Assembly (NCBI GenBank): GCA_900169235.1
Contig: FWCC01000208.1
Span: forward strand, 1 to 39,266
Source: Zarea fungicola
Lineage: Eukaryota; Ascomycota; Sordariomycetes; Hypocreales; Cordycipitaceae
DNA length: 39,266 nt
Reading direction: 5' to 3'
The notes beneath the pieces were generated by a model, which worked only from the letters and a program-made list of their open reading frames with translations, ran no database searches and was not told the origin of the DNA. The translations under genes and the position numbers were made by a program. Below are positions 10,866-21,838 of the stretch, in pieces. Positions within the stretch are counted from its first letter, which is position 1; each line of letters opens with the position of its first letter.

Positions 10866-11978
10866 CGCGTAGTTTTTCCTGCCTTTTCGCAGTTTAAAAA
10901 TGGTCCAGTTTTAATATCGACTGAATTATCAATACAGCATTGATAACAATAAGAAATGTAGTTAAATGCTATCAAGGAACTTGCAGGAACCAGCTATTCA
11001 CTTCCAAGAGACCACGCAGCAGGAACTGACTACAGCCCCGCCATTAGCGCTTTGCTTATGCGAATATTGTACATTCTTGGACACTTTTAAGCGATTTAAT
11101 TCATTAAATTTACATTACATGCCAATTACATAGTTACTTGCGTCGGTCTAGCTACCCATTACTGCAAAGTACAAGACAATGATTACTTTCTAAAATTGCG
11201 TATTTATTTTGTTACGGGTGACACTAGTGGAACAATGAGTGAACCTGTACTTCTATTTCCCGACATTGAACTCTGTCACAAGAGAACTTCATTTGCGTAT
11301 TCCTTGTCACATTATACCGCTTCTGTATTGTTACTTGCCCCTGGTTAGCAGAGTTTACCTACAGATTTCTATGTAGTTAGATACCGATGTATGACATGGC
11401 AGACGGCCCAATATCATGATAGTCACATATATTTCAAGTTATATAAATTCATCGCGAATCAATATTTGATAAAGTTCTAGGATACGGGAATGGGCGTCCT
11501 GTGACTTGCCAGGTGTCTCGACCGCCACTATCCCTGAGGCTGCTAGAGGGATTGCAAGGTTTCCAATCGTATGATATGCTACCAAGTAAATAAGCGGGTT
11601 GCCCGAAAATTAATCCGCTGTCTCTTGAGAAAGCTACCAGCACTTTGATTGGGCATAAAACGCGCTGGCAGACATGTATGAGGCAGCCTGTGCGGAGTTT
11701 TGACAGGGAGGGCGAAACCTAGGGAGAAGCGACGCAGGAGAGTCTGACCCATGTGCGGCTTACTCTATACACAATGCCCGCTATCGTCAACGAAATACAT
11801 ATCCGTCGATGTGGAGACTCTCACACACCATGGATTTAACCTTGTGCAGTGGCTCGAATTCCGGTGCTATATATAGCCTAGCGTGTGCGCCCATGCGGAA
11901 AGACCATGAAGTTGTCAATGCATCGTGCAAAGAGAGGCACACTACAGTCCACAACCGACCATTGAACATTGATTACAA
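10866..11978. other. Intergenic region between divergent genes
   Basis: Holds the upstream regions of the ankyrin gene (minus) and the second Zn2Cys6 gene (plus). A TATATA motif lies near 11870, about 110 bp before the latter's ATG. No gene supported. Confidence 0.5.
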
Positions 11979-13569
11979 ATGGTCAGCATAACTGGAAAAT
12001 CCAAGGCCTGTATAGACTGCAAGAGGCGGCGAGTAAAAGTGAGCCAGGTCCGAGCACATCAAGTTCATTAGCTGACAGTGGGTAGTGTGACCTGGCGCAG
12101 CCGCTCTGTCGGCGATGCACCAAGGCCGGCATACCATGTCAAGGCTACAAAAGACCACCAACCATCTGGGTCAACCGTACCCTGGCGCAGCCCGATGTGA
12201 CTGCATACTCGGTCATCGCTTCCTCGCCGTGGCTTCCGCAGGATCCACGCTTGCGACGGCTGCGTCTTTTGAATCAGCTAAAGGCGGACTACGACTCGCC
12301 CAATCGTGACCCGTTGCAGTTTAGGACACGGGCTCTCCAGATACTTCGCGGTACATATCTACCATCACAGCGTACAGACAATCCCTACCCTTCACCTACA
12401 TCATGGCTAGAGGCCGTGGAGGGAATGAAGGCGCCATGCAATGCCTTGGATAAGGCGCTCCTCGCATTCTGCGCTATCCAGATCCGTGTCGCTGGTGAAG
12501 GCTCCATTCCATATGGTGGCACCGTTCAAATGTACAATGGCGCCTTAGGCGAGGTCATTAAAGAGCTAGGCAATGGAAACGCGGCCAGTGACGAAACGCT
12601 CTGCTCCATTATTACAATTTCCATTTGTGAGGTAAGGAGCCGTTTATCTATCGTCTGACAGCTCATCATCTAATATTGCATAGTTATTCATATTTTCCAA
12701 AGATAAAAGTTCAGCATTTCACGCCCTGGGCATCTCCGAAATATTACGCCGCCGTGGGGCAACACAGCCAAGCCAGCACTGGAGTAGTCTTGCTGTGCGG
12801 CTCTGTATACATTGTGTATGTGTGTCCTAGTCTTTTAACCTGCTATTATGGACGTCCTAACCATTTCCAGACTGTCACTGCGTTATCGCAGGTACGGGCA
12901 CTCACCCTTGCCCCCGACGAGTGGCGCGTACTGCTCGGTCCAGCTACGCCCGAATCGTGGAATCATCTACTTAAAACCGTCGTCGAGGTCCCGTATCTAC
13001 TTGAAAAAGCCGAGTTCTTGCTAGAGAAAGACTCTGGGGGATTATTGGCAAAAGAGCATAAAGATGTACTTCTTTGCAGGTTCCATGAGCTGGATTGGTG
13101 GCGCTCTCAAAAGCCTTCGTACTGGGTCGTTCCGGCCAGGCTGGAGAACCCAGTCGATGTCAAGTACGATGACAAGCTGTTTCCTTTTGCGTTGCAGTTT
13201 CGCTCTAGTGCAAATGCAGTTGAGTGGATGTTCTGCTCTGCTATAATGCTGCAGATCCTGGATGCTGCAATTAGGCTAGAGAGGCTCGGAGCGTTAACGC
13301 CCTCGGACACCTTAGCAGACGGCAGTTTGGTGCTGCGTAATGATGCGGATAAACTAGCGCGTCTTTTATGTCAATGCTTCGAGTATTGTTGTGGTCCAGG
13401 GAACGGAACCTTTGCAGCGCAGGCTGCGTACAGCACTCAGCTGGCGGTGCAGAGTTACTTCCAACGTCGTGGACTTGTTCGGGAGCTTGAATGGAGCAAG
13501 GCTATTAGTGATGGAAACGGAGCTTTGAGATTTGGCATTGGACTACGGGTATTGGGAACAGGGCAGTAG
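11979..13569 (+). CDS. Zn(II)2Cys6 transcription factor with fungal TF C-terminal region
   Basis: Four exons, 11979-12038, 12086-12631, 12684-12815 and 12871-13569, give 478 residues. The first intron (47 bp) splits the zinc cluster: joining restores Cys11, 14, 21, 28, 31 and 38 with spacing CX2CX6CX6CX2CX6C in a basic KRRRVK setting, which strongly supports the splice. The remaining ~440 residues are the helical region usual for this class of fungal regulators (for example DEWRVLLG and WWRSQKPSYW segments), with no catalytic domain. The third intron is the least certain: GTATGT at 12816 joined to the AG at 12870 keeps phase 0 and avoids the in-frame TAG, with CCTAAC as branch site. Predicted nuclear regulator, target unknown. 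No biosynthetic cluster adjoins it. Confidence 0.85.
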
Positions 13570-14711
13570 TCTGTTGCCAGTTGAGCTCTTTTCGAACAGT
13601 ATCAGCGCTGAAGCGTCACCTAGTACAAGTAGTTATATCACATGAAAAATACATAAATCCCGCGACAATGGTCATATTTTCATGATGGGTTGACTGGGCG
13701 GCAGCAGATTGGTATACAGATGCTATTTGTAGAGTAAAAGGCACGTAATGACTTGTGTGGTTCTTGATGACTCGCCGGCTCCCTGGTGCTCACAAATTGC
13801 CGCGAGACCGATTCAGCATACTAAACCTTGATCCTGAGTATAGTTAGTTAGCTGAAGCACTTGCTTTGCATGGCTGGCTACTAGGGCTGGTTTAGCGGGG
13901 AGCTGAATTTGAGTTGGAGCAGAAGCTGTTGATGCAAGCAATGTGTGTAAGAGGCTGTGACAGATATTTGTGACAGCACGTCTGCGTGGAAAATATCGCC
14001 CAAGCTGTTTTTATTGACATTTCTCTTGAATTTGGTGACTGATATTTGCGGAAAGATTCGGCACGTTGTGGCCTGACTGTGAGTGGCATGTTCACCACAG
14101 ATCGCACTGTATCGTGGCGGTTCGTGACAGTTTGCGCACTGTGTCGTGGCGTTTATAGAACGGTACATGAAATTGGCTGTGCTGCCCTGCAAAATAAAAG
14201 TACCTCACCCCACCCCCGGCGACCATCCGCGTGCCCTGTGCGTCATCACTCGGTCGCAGGGTCGCATGGACTCGATCCAAGAACAGCTGCTTGCCCAATT
14301 TCGTCATATGCCCAGTTCTGCAGGAAAGGGAACTCAAAGTGCCTCGCATCACCCGATTCAATCCATCAACCAGAGCTTGACTCATAATCACCTTTCTGCC
14401 AGTTTTCCCTTGACGTATGCTGCTGATTCACGCACCGCCAATACCTGACACCAAAATCAAGTCACGCCAATAACTGAACCAAGATCAAGTCACCCCCGCC
14501 AACTTGAGACCCTTCTTTTTTATTTGGCACAAACACAAACCCCGCTCAAACGGCCCAAACCAAGACGCCAGCCCAACTGCCTGACCACCTTCCTCCCTCT
14601 CACGCTGCCTCTTGCTCTCTTCCAGACAGTCAGTATTTGCCTCGTGAGCATACTACACACACCATATATAAGAAAGCCTCTCCTGCGCCTCGGTTGGCAG
14701 ACAAATAAAAC
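13570..14711. other. Intergenic region upstream of the phosphatase inhibitor gene
   Basis: No gene supported; open frames are overlapping and domain-free. Near 14436-14495 a phrase of about 30 bp (gccaataCCTGA..ATCAAGTCAC) occurs twice in tandem with small changes. A TATATAAG motif lies near 14664, about 50 bp before the next ATG. Confidence 0.5.
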
Positions 14712-15810
14712 ATGGCTTCAGCCGTCGAGAACTCGCCTGTTCACGTGCCGCCTGGCCCAGACGTGCCCAGGCCCAAAGGTAAGAACTACAAAACATGGTT
14801 TATTTCTTTTGAATTACAGCAGCTTTAAATATCCTCAAAATGAGCTTTGAAACATGCTACATGTACTAATATAGCTTGGTGGCATCGCAGGCATCCTCAA
14901 ACGTGCATCTACGCACAGGTCCCCGCCAACAACCACCACCACCACCACCTCCGCCAGCCCAGAAGCCGCTCGTCCGTCCAACCGCCTGCGCTCCATGTCC
15001 AGCAAGGAAATCACACTCGAAAACACAAACTTCAACGCCGGCCACCGCCGCTCCTCTTCGGCCGCCCGCCTCAGCGCCTCCCGCCGCCAGTCTGCCGCCG
15101 CTGGTGTCCACGACTCCGGCGAGCCCTCACAGCGCCTCAAGTGGGACGAGGTGAACCTGTACCTGACGGAGCAGGAGCGCACCTCGACGATGAAGATTGA
15201 CGAGCCCAAGACGCCCTATGTCAAGCAATATGACCCTGCCGAGGATCCATCTGATGACGAGTACGAGGCCGCCGGTGGCAGTGGTGGAGCTGCCTCCTCC
15301 TCCTCCGCCGCCGGCGACGCCCAGGCAACGAACGGCCAAGGTGCTGTGGGCGGTGCTCATCGTGTCCCTAAGGCTCCACGTGCACGCGCTGAGGATGACA
15401 TTCCGGGCCTATCGCTGGGCGAGCCAGAAGAAGAAATCTCACCGGCGCAAACTTCGTCGGAAGCGCAAGCTACGACGGCAGAAGAAGAGGATGGCTACGG
15501 ATTCCGCGTGGAGGAGGGGGATGACCACGCTGCTGCGTACGCGGCCTCGCCCAGAGCCCCCTCGGAAAAGAGCGTCCATCTGGAAGAGGACTGCGTCACC
15601 CCCTCGGCCGAGGATGCGCTGCTGGGAGCGTCGCCGGAGGAGGTCGAGAAGCACCACAAGTTTGAGGACCTCCGGAAGAAGCACTACGACATGCACAACG
15701 TGGCGCAGTTACTGGCCAATCCGGAAATCCTCTCCGACGACGAAGATGACGACGACGAAGAAGAAAAGGAAGTTCCTCCGGTTCCACCGATCCCCAACGG
15801 TCTCTCATAG
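14712..15810 (+). CDS. glc8: Protein phosphatase inhibitor 2 (GLC8 family)
   Basis: Two exons, 14712-14778 and 14891-15810, give 328 residues. Joining creates the PP1-binding GILK motif at residues 23-26 across the splice, the hallmark start of inhibitor-2 proteins. Residues about 106-132 (KWDE then [12 protein letters not shown]) match the second conserved block; Thr130 in EPKTPY corresponds to the GSK-3 phosphorylation site of mammalian inhibitor 2. A third block, [15 protein letters not shown], matches the helix that lies over the PP1 active site. The rest is Ala/Ser/Glu-rich and disordered, ending in an acidic tract and [11 protein letters not shown]. Known role: regulator of type-1 protein phosphatase, in yeast partly an activator. 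After the TAG stop at 15808 the same frame goes on with degenerate copies of the C-terminal module (see separate entry). Confidence 0.92.
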
Positions 15811-16122
15811 CCAAGAGGATTTTCGTGGGAGGATGCGGAAACGTTTTCCTCTACTCAAGTCGACGACAGTGACGACAGCGACGACGGAGAAGAAAACGAG
15901 ATTCTCCCGTTTCCGAAGATCCCCAATGGTCTCTCAAAGCCCAACCGTCTCTCCTAGCCAAAACGACTCTCGTTGGGTGATTCCGCGTCCTTTCTTTTTG
16001 CTCAAGTCGACAAAGATGACTACGGAGACGACGGCGACAGCTGCAAAGAGAAGGAGACTTCCCCGGTTCCACCGATCCCCAACGGCCCCTCATGGCCCTC
16101 CGCTCTCACATGGCCAAATTGA
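15775..16122 (+). repeat. In-frame degenerate repeats of the GLC8 C-terminal module, interrupted by stops
   Basis: The end of the coding region (15775-15807, ending PPIPNGLS) recurs as FPKIPNGLSK (to 15939) and again as PPIPNGPSW (to 16095). The spacings are 129 and 156 bp, both multiples of three, and all copies are in the GLC8 frame. Each is preceded by an Asp/Glu-rich run (for example DDSDDSDDGEENE) and followed by a LS(W/L)-(G/E)-D-(A/S) phrase and a QVD phrase. The only breaks are TAG at 15808, TAG at 15955 and TGA at 16120. At the equivalent positions other units have AAG or TGG. This may be a decaying coding extension, a 3' UTR duplication, or a readthrough product. Confidence 0.75.
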
Positions 16123-16186
16123 TTCTCCTTGGGTGGTGATGCAACGTTTTCCTTTGGTCAAATTTTCAGTTTTTCGACATGCATAA

Positions 16187-16578
16187 CGGCGTTTTGTTTG
16201 GTTTGGAGGCTTTCGTTTCTCAATGACTGTTTTATTATTGACATGGCAGGTAAACAAATTGCTATTTTCGTTAATACAATACAATGATTCACATCAGTCT
16301 ATGAAATACATGCTAGCAGTGAAATACTCTCTAGCTTCTCAGTTCTTTTCAAATACTTATTTTCTTGTGCTTCTTTTCATGCGGTTCTACCCAGCTGTGT
16401 CCTAGACTAGCTTCCGACAGGATTGCTGCTCCGTCCAGAGGATTGCGCCATGCTTCACATTACTAATAGAATACCAAGATAAAGGAGAATTAAAAACAGT
16501 TTGTCATACCCGTCTATCACGTTGCGCCCCCAATGCTATATGTACAATCTACTCACTTGTCCACCTTCACCAGTCCAC
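16187..16578. other. 3' intergenic region between convergent genes
   Basis: Lies between the 3' ends of the GLC8-like gene (plus) and LCL2 (minus). AT-rich, with no frame of interest; presumably holds both transcript ends. Confidence 0.5.
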
Positions 16579-17026
16579 CTACAGCAAGCCCTTGCGCGCC
16601 AGCTCAACCTTGCGCGCCGCCTCGCCATCCTTGAACCCACCCTTTGAGATGCAAAGACGCTTGCCATCGGTAATCTCAAATTTATCCTCGTGCTGATCCC
16701 AGATACACGGGCAGTGGTGCGGGTAGTGGACGCACGCGAGCGAATCGGGGCACAGGTACTTGTCACACACAGCTATGAATCGATTAGAATATGCGATGGG
16801 TGGATGCACAAGAATATCTGCGCAATGGCAAAATCCTTGAGAGGGTAGATGCTGTCAACATACAGTTGTCGTAGCGGCCATGGTATTGCGATGCGTCGCT
16901 TGGGTTATTGGCTTGTTGCTGGTGGTGGCCGTGGTGCTGTTCCTGCTGGCCAAACATTTGGTCGAAAAAACCAAACTGGGCGCTCGCCAGCGAGAAAAGC
17001 GATAGGAATGCTATCAGGAAATGCAT
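16579..17026 (-). CDS. lcl2: LCL2 family protein (long chronological lifespan protein 2)
   Basis: Two exons on the minus strand, 17026-16864 and 16772-16579, with a 91-bp intron starting GTATGT and joining in phase 1; 118 residues. Residues 1-16 are a signal peptide ([16 protein letters not shown]). The mature chain begins [10 protein letters not shown], has a His/Gln-rich linker ([12 protein letters not shown]), then a Cys-rich core ([21 protein letters not shown]) and a conserved tail ([22 protein letters not shown]). This is the layout of fungal Lcl2 proteins, which are annotated as probable ER-associated degradation components and act in the secretory pathway. The gene is divergent from the bL27m gene, with only 241 bp between the two ATGs. 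Confidence 0.93.
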
Positions 17027-17267
17027 ATTGAATTAATTGCACGACACAATTTTTTTTTCGTCGAGAAAGCAAATGCGACAGCTCGGGTGTAGAAGATGCA
17101 AAGGACACTGGTGTCATCGCTAGCTGGCCACTTTGAAATGCTTATCGATAAGAATGGATAGATGACTAAGCCTACCGATCAGCCAAATTTGACAATCAAC
17201 TAGTCGAGCTTCATCTGGAAGCACCCCCGAGTAGGAGTCATTGTGCAACAGCAACAAACCTAACACA
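17027..17267. promoter_or_regulatory. Compact divergent promoter, lcl2 / mitochondrial bL27
   Basis: 241 bp between the divergent start codons must hold both promoters and 5' leaders. A run of nine A/T bases (ttttttttt) sits just upstream of lcl2. No TATA box is obvious. Confidence 0.6.
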
Positions 17268-18177
17268 ATGGCCATGCGGTTCCTCTCGTTACAAAGGCCA
17301 TCGCTGACGGCAGCGGCCACATTATCGAGATTGGCAGGCCTGTCTCTGCAGCCGCAGCTCAACAATGCCATTGTCCAGGGTCAAAGATATGCCTCCGTCA
17401 AGGCGCAAGGAGCATACAGGAAGAAGAGCAAGCGAGGCATTCCCAAGAAGCTAGGGGCTAAACGAATTGGAGGTATGTCGAACTCGACTAATTACGGATA
17501 CAATTGCCGCCCTGTCTCCGCATCAATCTTATCTAACGAGTTGGACTAACCTCTCCCTGACAGACCAATTCGTCATTCCCGGCAACATCCTCTACAAGCA
17601 GCGCGGCACGCTCTGGTGGCCCGGCGAGAACTGCAACATGGGCCGCGACCACACCATCCACTCCACGGCGACGGGCTACGTCAAGTACTACCGCGACCCG
17701 GCCCGGCACCCGGACCGCAAATACATTGGCGTCGTCTTCAACAAGGACGACGTCCTGCCCTACCCGGCGCACGCCGAGCGCAAGCGCCGCCTCAACATGA
17801 CGACGCACCCGATCCGCGAGCAGGCCGCCGCCCCCGAGCTGTCGCCCTCGGGCATCCCCTTCCAGGTGACGCGCGTGCAGGCGGGGGAGCCGGACCGCCT
17901 GCTCAAGCTCCGCGACGACTACAGCTACCGCGAGGACAACTGGCGCATCGGCCGGCTGGTCAAGACGACGGGGCTCAAGCTCAAGAGGTTCCGCACGCGC
18001 AAGCAGTACCTCCGCAACAGGCGCTGGCGCCGCGAGAAGGAGATTGCCGGCCAGCGCAAGGCGGAGCAGAAGCGTAAAGAGCAAGGGGGCGATGATGCGG
18101 CGTCGTACAAGGTGGCCAAGAAGGCTGTGAGCAAAAAGGGGGCCAAGAAGGCGGCCAAGGCCAAGAAGGCGAAATAA
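17268..18177 (+). CDS. mrp7: Mitochondrial large-subunit ribosomal protein bL27m
   Basis: Two exons, 17268-17472 and 17564-18177, give 272 residues. The N-terminus is rich in Arg, Ser and Leu and lacks acidic residues, as expected of a mitochondrial presequence. The bL27 core follows: KKSKRGIPKKLGAKRIGG, then, after the 91-bp intron, a GNILYKQRGT strand and the PGENCNMGRDHTIHS segment that is nearly invariant in bL27, followed by GYVKYYRDP. The intron splits the RIGG-DQF junction in phase 1. A fungal-specific extension of about 170 residues ends in a Lys/Ala-rich tail (KKAVSKKGAKKAAKAKKAK). Function: component of the mitoribosomal 54S subunit near the peptidyl-transferase centre. The exon 2 codons are very GC-rich, which produces long shadow frames on both strands. 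Confidence 0.95.
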
Positions 18178-18793
18178 AGTAAAGCAGAGCGTGTACAAGT
18201 AGCATTTGTGTCCCGGGGGAGGCATTGTCCCTGGCGGCTGAGGGTAGACTATCCTGTATATTACAATACGATTTTTCCAATTTTTTGCATTAAATACATA
18301 CATGTACCAAGTTTTCTATCGCATGTTTACTCAGTAGCTGTAAATTAAAATTGTTCAGTAGCTTTTAATGTTTAATGCTTCAGCTTTGTACCAAGTTAAC
18401 TGGTTGGTAGCTCTGGTTGGGCGAATGGCAGCCGCCACCAAACAGACACCACCAGCAAACGGCAGACTTTACACACACACAGGGGTCTAGGCCCGATTCA
18501 CGCGTCGCGTACTTCCCATTTGCCCTCACTGACATTCCCAGCACAGCAACAGTAAATTGAAAATTCTTACTAAGGCTCATATCAATTTACCTAATACTTT
18601 GAACGGCCACATTTCTTTTGTGCATGAACGGCACTCAAACGCTGCCGCTGCTGGGCCTCAAAGACCTCTGTTTGTCCTTGACCGGCGTGCCGTGGAGGCA
18701 GGTGTGCTCTATGTGCAGCAGTGGTAGCAAGTTCTAGCCCAGCAGACGCACTCTTCTCAAACATAAAAGCCCATCTTAGAAGAACTGTTCAAA
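18178..18793. other. Intergenic region
   Basis: No gene supported. It contains the bL27m 3' end and the promoter of the next gene. A run of CA dinucleotides lies at about 18470-18480. Confidence 0.5.
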
Positions 18794-21700
18794 ATGGCCG
18801 CCCGGCCATCTCCCGCTGGGGGGAAGAAACCGGCCAGCATTGTGCCACTACCAGCCTACGCTCGCCGCCCAACGGCACCATCAAAGACGACATCTCCCGC
18901 GGCGAACAGCCCTGCCCGTTCCAAATTAATGGCGCTAAACTCCAAGATTATGGCTGCGCAGCGTGAATGGGAGTCGACAAAAAACACGGGTGACAAAGAG
19001 GATGACGATGGCGTGGGGTCGAATGCTTCAAACATCTCGGAAGGGTCAGCGTCATCAGATTCGTCATTGATATCCATCTCTGACGATGCCTACCTGCCTG
19101 AAGGTGTATTCCGATGTAAGAGCGTTCCTGGCCTCTCCTCTTTTCGTTGCCATTCCATGTCTAACTATAGCTATGATGCATACACAGCCGGGCCGGGAAT
19201 ATCTCGTATTGTCCCTGGCCCTGCCTCTACTGCGGGCATCAAACGAAAGATATTTGAAGATAGTGTCTCCCGTATTGCTGCTAGTGCCGCCAAAAAAATT
19301 AGGCAGGCAGCCGTTATGCGGAAGAAGTCGCAGAACTCCAGCGCGTTATCCTCAGATGCCCTGTCCAACACTAGACCAGGGCGGCACTCGGCATCCTCAT
19401 CAGCACGGTCACTTGCTGTTCGACAGGACCCAAAGAAGCTGAAACGTCCGGAAGCTCGCGTTGCCGCGAAGCAGATGCTCGAGTACAGCGCAAACGACTC
19501 CATCTTCTGTCGAGCTGACGGAATGCCGTACGAAGATTACCGTGGTACGTTCGCGCGAACAAGGAAGCTTAGATGGATCGGGATATGAAGAAAGGTCCGT
19601 GGCTGACGGCCCATAGTCTCCAAGCATCGATTCCGGAGCATGTGTGGCGCAATTGTACCAACTAACTACAAACTGAACAAAAACGCACCCGGCCGGCGTT
19701 TTGAGTGTCCAGACAGGCTTTGCTTCAAAGGTTTTGCCAACGAACGATCGCTCGGCGGCCATTTTTCAGCGGCACACAAGGGCAATGCATACAATGACAA
19801 CTGCGACGGCACTCTCACAAAGGTGGGCACGTACCCGCGGACGCCCGGCGAAAGCTATCGCGCCATTGTCGTCTCTCGAATCAGTGTCAACGGAAGTGAG
19901 GAGGAGATTTGGGATGACGGCTGCAGCCCCGTCCCGTTTACAGACACCCATGTGGCTCTCACGCACCCCGATCCATTCACCTACGTGACGTCGTTGCTGA
20001 CCACGTCTGTTGACCACACGAAAAAGCTTCGGGTCGACTACGTTCGCGCACTTTGCGAGTTGCCAAAGCGTCGCAATCTTCCCAAGGCATGGTGCAAGTT
20101 CCATGAGAAGAAAGACATCAGCACACGAATGTTTGCCATTGCAGTGGCATATGTTACTGGGAGAGAAATCTTTGGCGTTGACATGTGCACCACAACCACA
20201 GGTGCTTTCCCTGAGCCCGGCTACAGGCTTAACCGTGTCTGTGTGGCCGTGGCCCCCGAACTGTCTGAAGTTCATAAGAGGGCTCATTTTACGCCAATCA
20301 GCTGTATGTCGTGCTTGTACTATGCCCAACTCACCAAAGGGTCCACTGCATGCCAGTGGCAGGGAGACGACTGGTTTATGTCTCGCTACCGTCATCGCGT
20401 CGACGGCAACAGCGACTCCGAGGAGAATGACACCGAGTTTTCGTTCAGTGGTATGGGGGCTGCAGATGGCAAGGCTAAGAAGCTAGCTCGTGCTGTGGAC
20501 TCTGTGATCAAGGCTGGGAAAGCGGCAAAGCTTACCATACCTAAGCCAGCTGCGGCCGCTTCGTCTGGCTCTGGATCTGCGTCTGGATCTGCGTCTGGCT
20601 TTGCGTCTGGCTCTGCTTCTGCCTCTGCTTCTGCTTCTCCTAGTGAACCATCTCTAGCAAGAGCAGTGGCCGAGGTCGAGGACAAGCAGGCTGATTATGA
20701 TGACCTCGTATCCCAGTATACACCATCTGCGGATGGGTCTGGGGACTCATCTGAGCTGGAGGCTTTCTATGACGTTGACGATGGATCTGAAGGCGCCAAT
20801 TTGGCAAAACCAGCACACAACACCTCCAAGGCAGTCGCACAGCATAGGCCTCAGGTGCAAGTGGCTGGCCCAAGTCAGGCAATCTCATCTCCTGCCGTAT
20901 ATAAACCAGTCCAAACGCCGGTCCCTATCCCGAGCCCGGCAGTGCAATCCCCAGTCGTGTATCAGCCCACTCCTCCGCCGCAGGTGCCTGCGGCCATGTA
21001 TCAACCGCCGCCGCCGGCTCACATGGCAAACCAGGGCCACAGCATGCCATCGGGAAGCATGCAACAGCCGCAACAGCTGGCACACCATCATTACCAATTC
21101 GGCCATCAGTGGCAACCACCTGCAACTCAGTGGCAGCCTCCGCCGACTGCTTCCGGGTATCAGCCAATTCCCGGACAGCCACCGTATCAAGGAAGTCAAC
21201 CAGTTCCTGGATATCAAACTGTTCATGCAGCATATCTATCCCCAAATCAACACAGTCCATTTGGGACGCATTTCTCGGAGCAAGCGTCCACACAAGACCA
21301 AAGCTCAGCCGGGCGTACAACCCGTTCTTCAGCGGCAGTGCCAAAAGGTGCGGCGGAGCAGCCTGCCACGACTGGGTCCTCAGGTAGGCACACGGTACCG
21401 GCGCAGACGCCGTCGGACCGGCTGGAGATGGAACCTTGGGAGATTGCACCAGGGCGCATCACTGATGCAAAAGATGGTGAAAGTACGTATGAAGCTGCAT
21501 CGAGTTTTCAAGTTCCTGCTAACACGTTTATGCAAGATATTGGGTATTCAAGCTCCTATCTCAACGGCCGCGAGCCAACAGAGGTGTGCGAAGATGTCTC
21601 ATTCAATGTCGTGACAATAAAATCCGGCGACAAGAGCAGATGGGAAGTGCAAGAGTCGCAGATCCGAACCTGTTCCGTAGCGGCAGGGAAAGTCGAAGTT

Positions 21701-21838
21701 AGAATGGGGAGCAATGTCATGTCGATGGGACCCAACAGCATGTTCATCATTCGTCCTGGCGACGCGTGCCTAGCGACGAACAAGCTGTACATTGACGCGA
21801 CGATTCACTGCACTACGGTCAAGAATTACTCGATGTAG
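18794..21838 (+). CDS. Large protein with C2H2-like finger, DUF3716-like Cys cluster and C-terminal cupin-like domain
   Basis: Two exons, 18794-19544 and 19617-21838, joined by a 72-bp intron in phase 1 (EDYR-VSKHRF); 990 residues. Start context is AAAATGG. Residues 1-250 are Ser/Ala-rich and basic. At 281-304 there is a C2H2-like finger (CX4CX12HX4H, core FKGFANERSLGGHFSAAH). Around residues 440-500, CVAVAPEL then CMSCLYY and a later C resemble the fungal DUF3716 Cys cluster, with the first CxxC reduced. Then come a Ser/Gly/Ala repeat and a long Pro/Gln-rich disordered region. The last ~80 residues (SRWEVQ, AAGKVEVRMG, MFIIRPGDAC) have the strand pattern of a CENP-C/Mif2-type cupin. A nuclear, chromatin-associated role is an inference; domain calls are by eye. 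Confidence 0.85.
20562..20645 (+). repeat. Low-complexity Ser-Gly-Ser-Ala coding repeat
   Basis: Repeats of a 12-bp unit (tctggatctgcg and variants) encode an SGSASGSASGFASGSASASA-like tract inside the large zinc-finger protein. Such a tract is prone to length change by slippage. Confidence 0.8.

Noticed and set aside
15197..16186. 329-codon Arg/Thr-rich open frame
   Set aside because: It overlaps the GLC8 coding exon in another frame; its low-complexity content is a by-product of the Asp/Glu codon runs.
17533..18303. 256-codon minus-strand frame opposite bL27m
   Set aside because: Antisense shadow of a very GC-rich exon; no domain, and bL27m homology is unambiguous.
20697..21614. 305-codon plus-strand frame
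   Set aside because: Out-of-frame reading of the Pro/Gln-rich part of the large zinc-finger protein.
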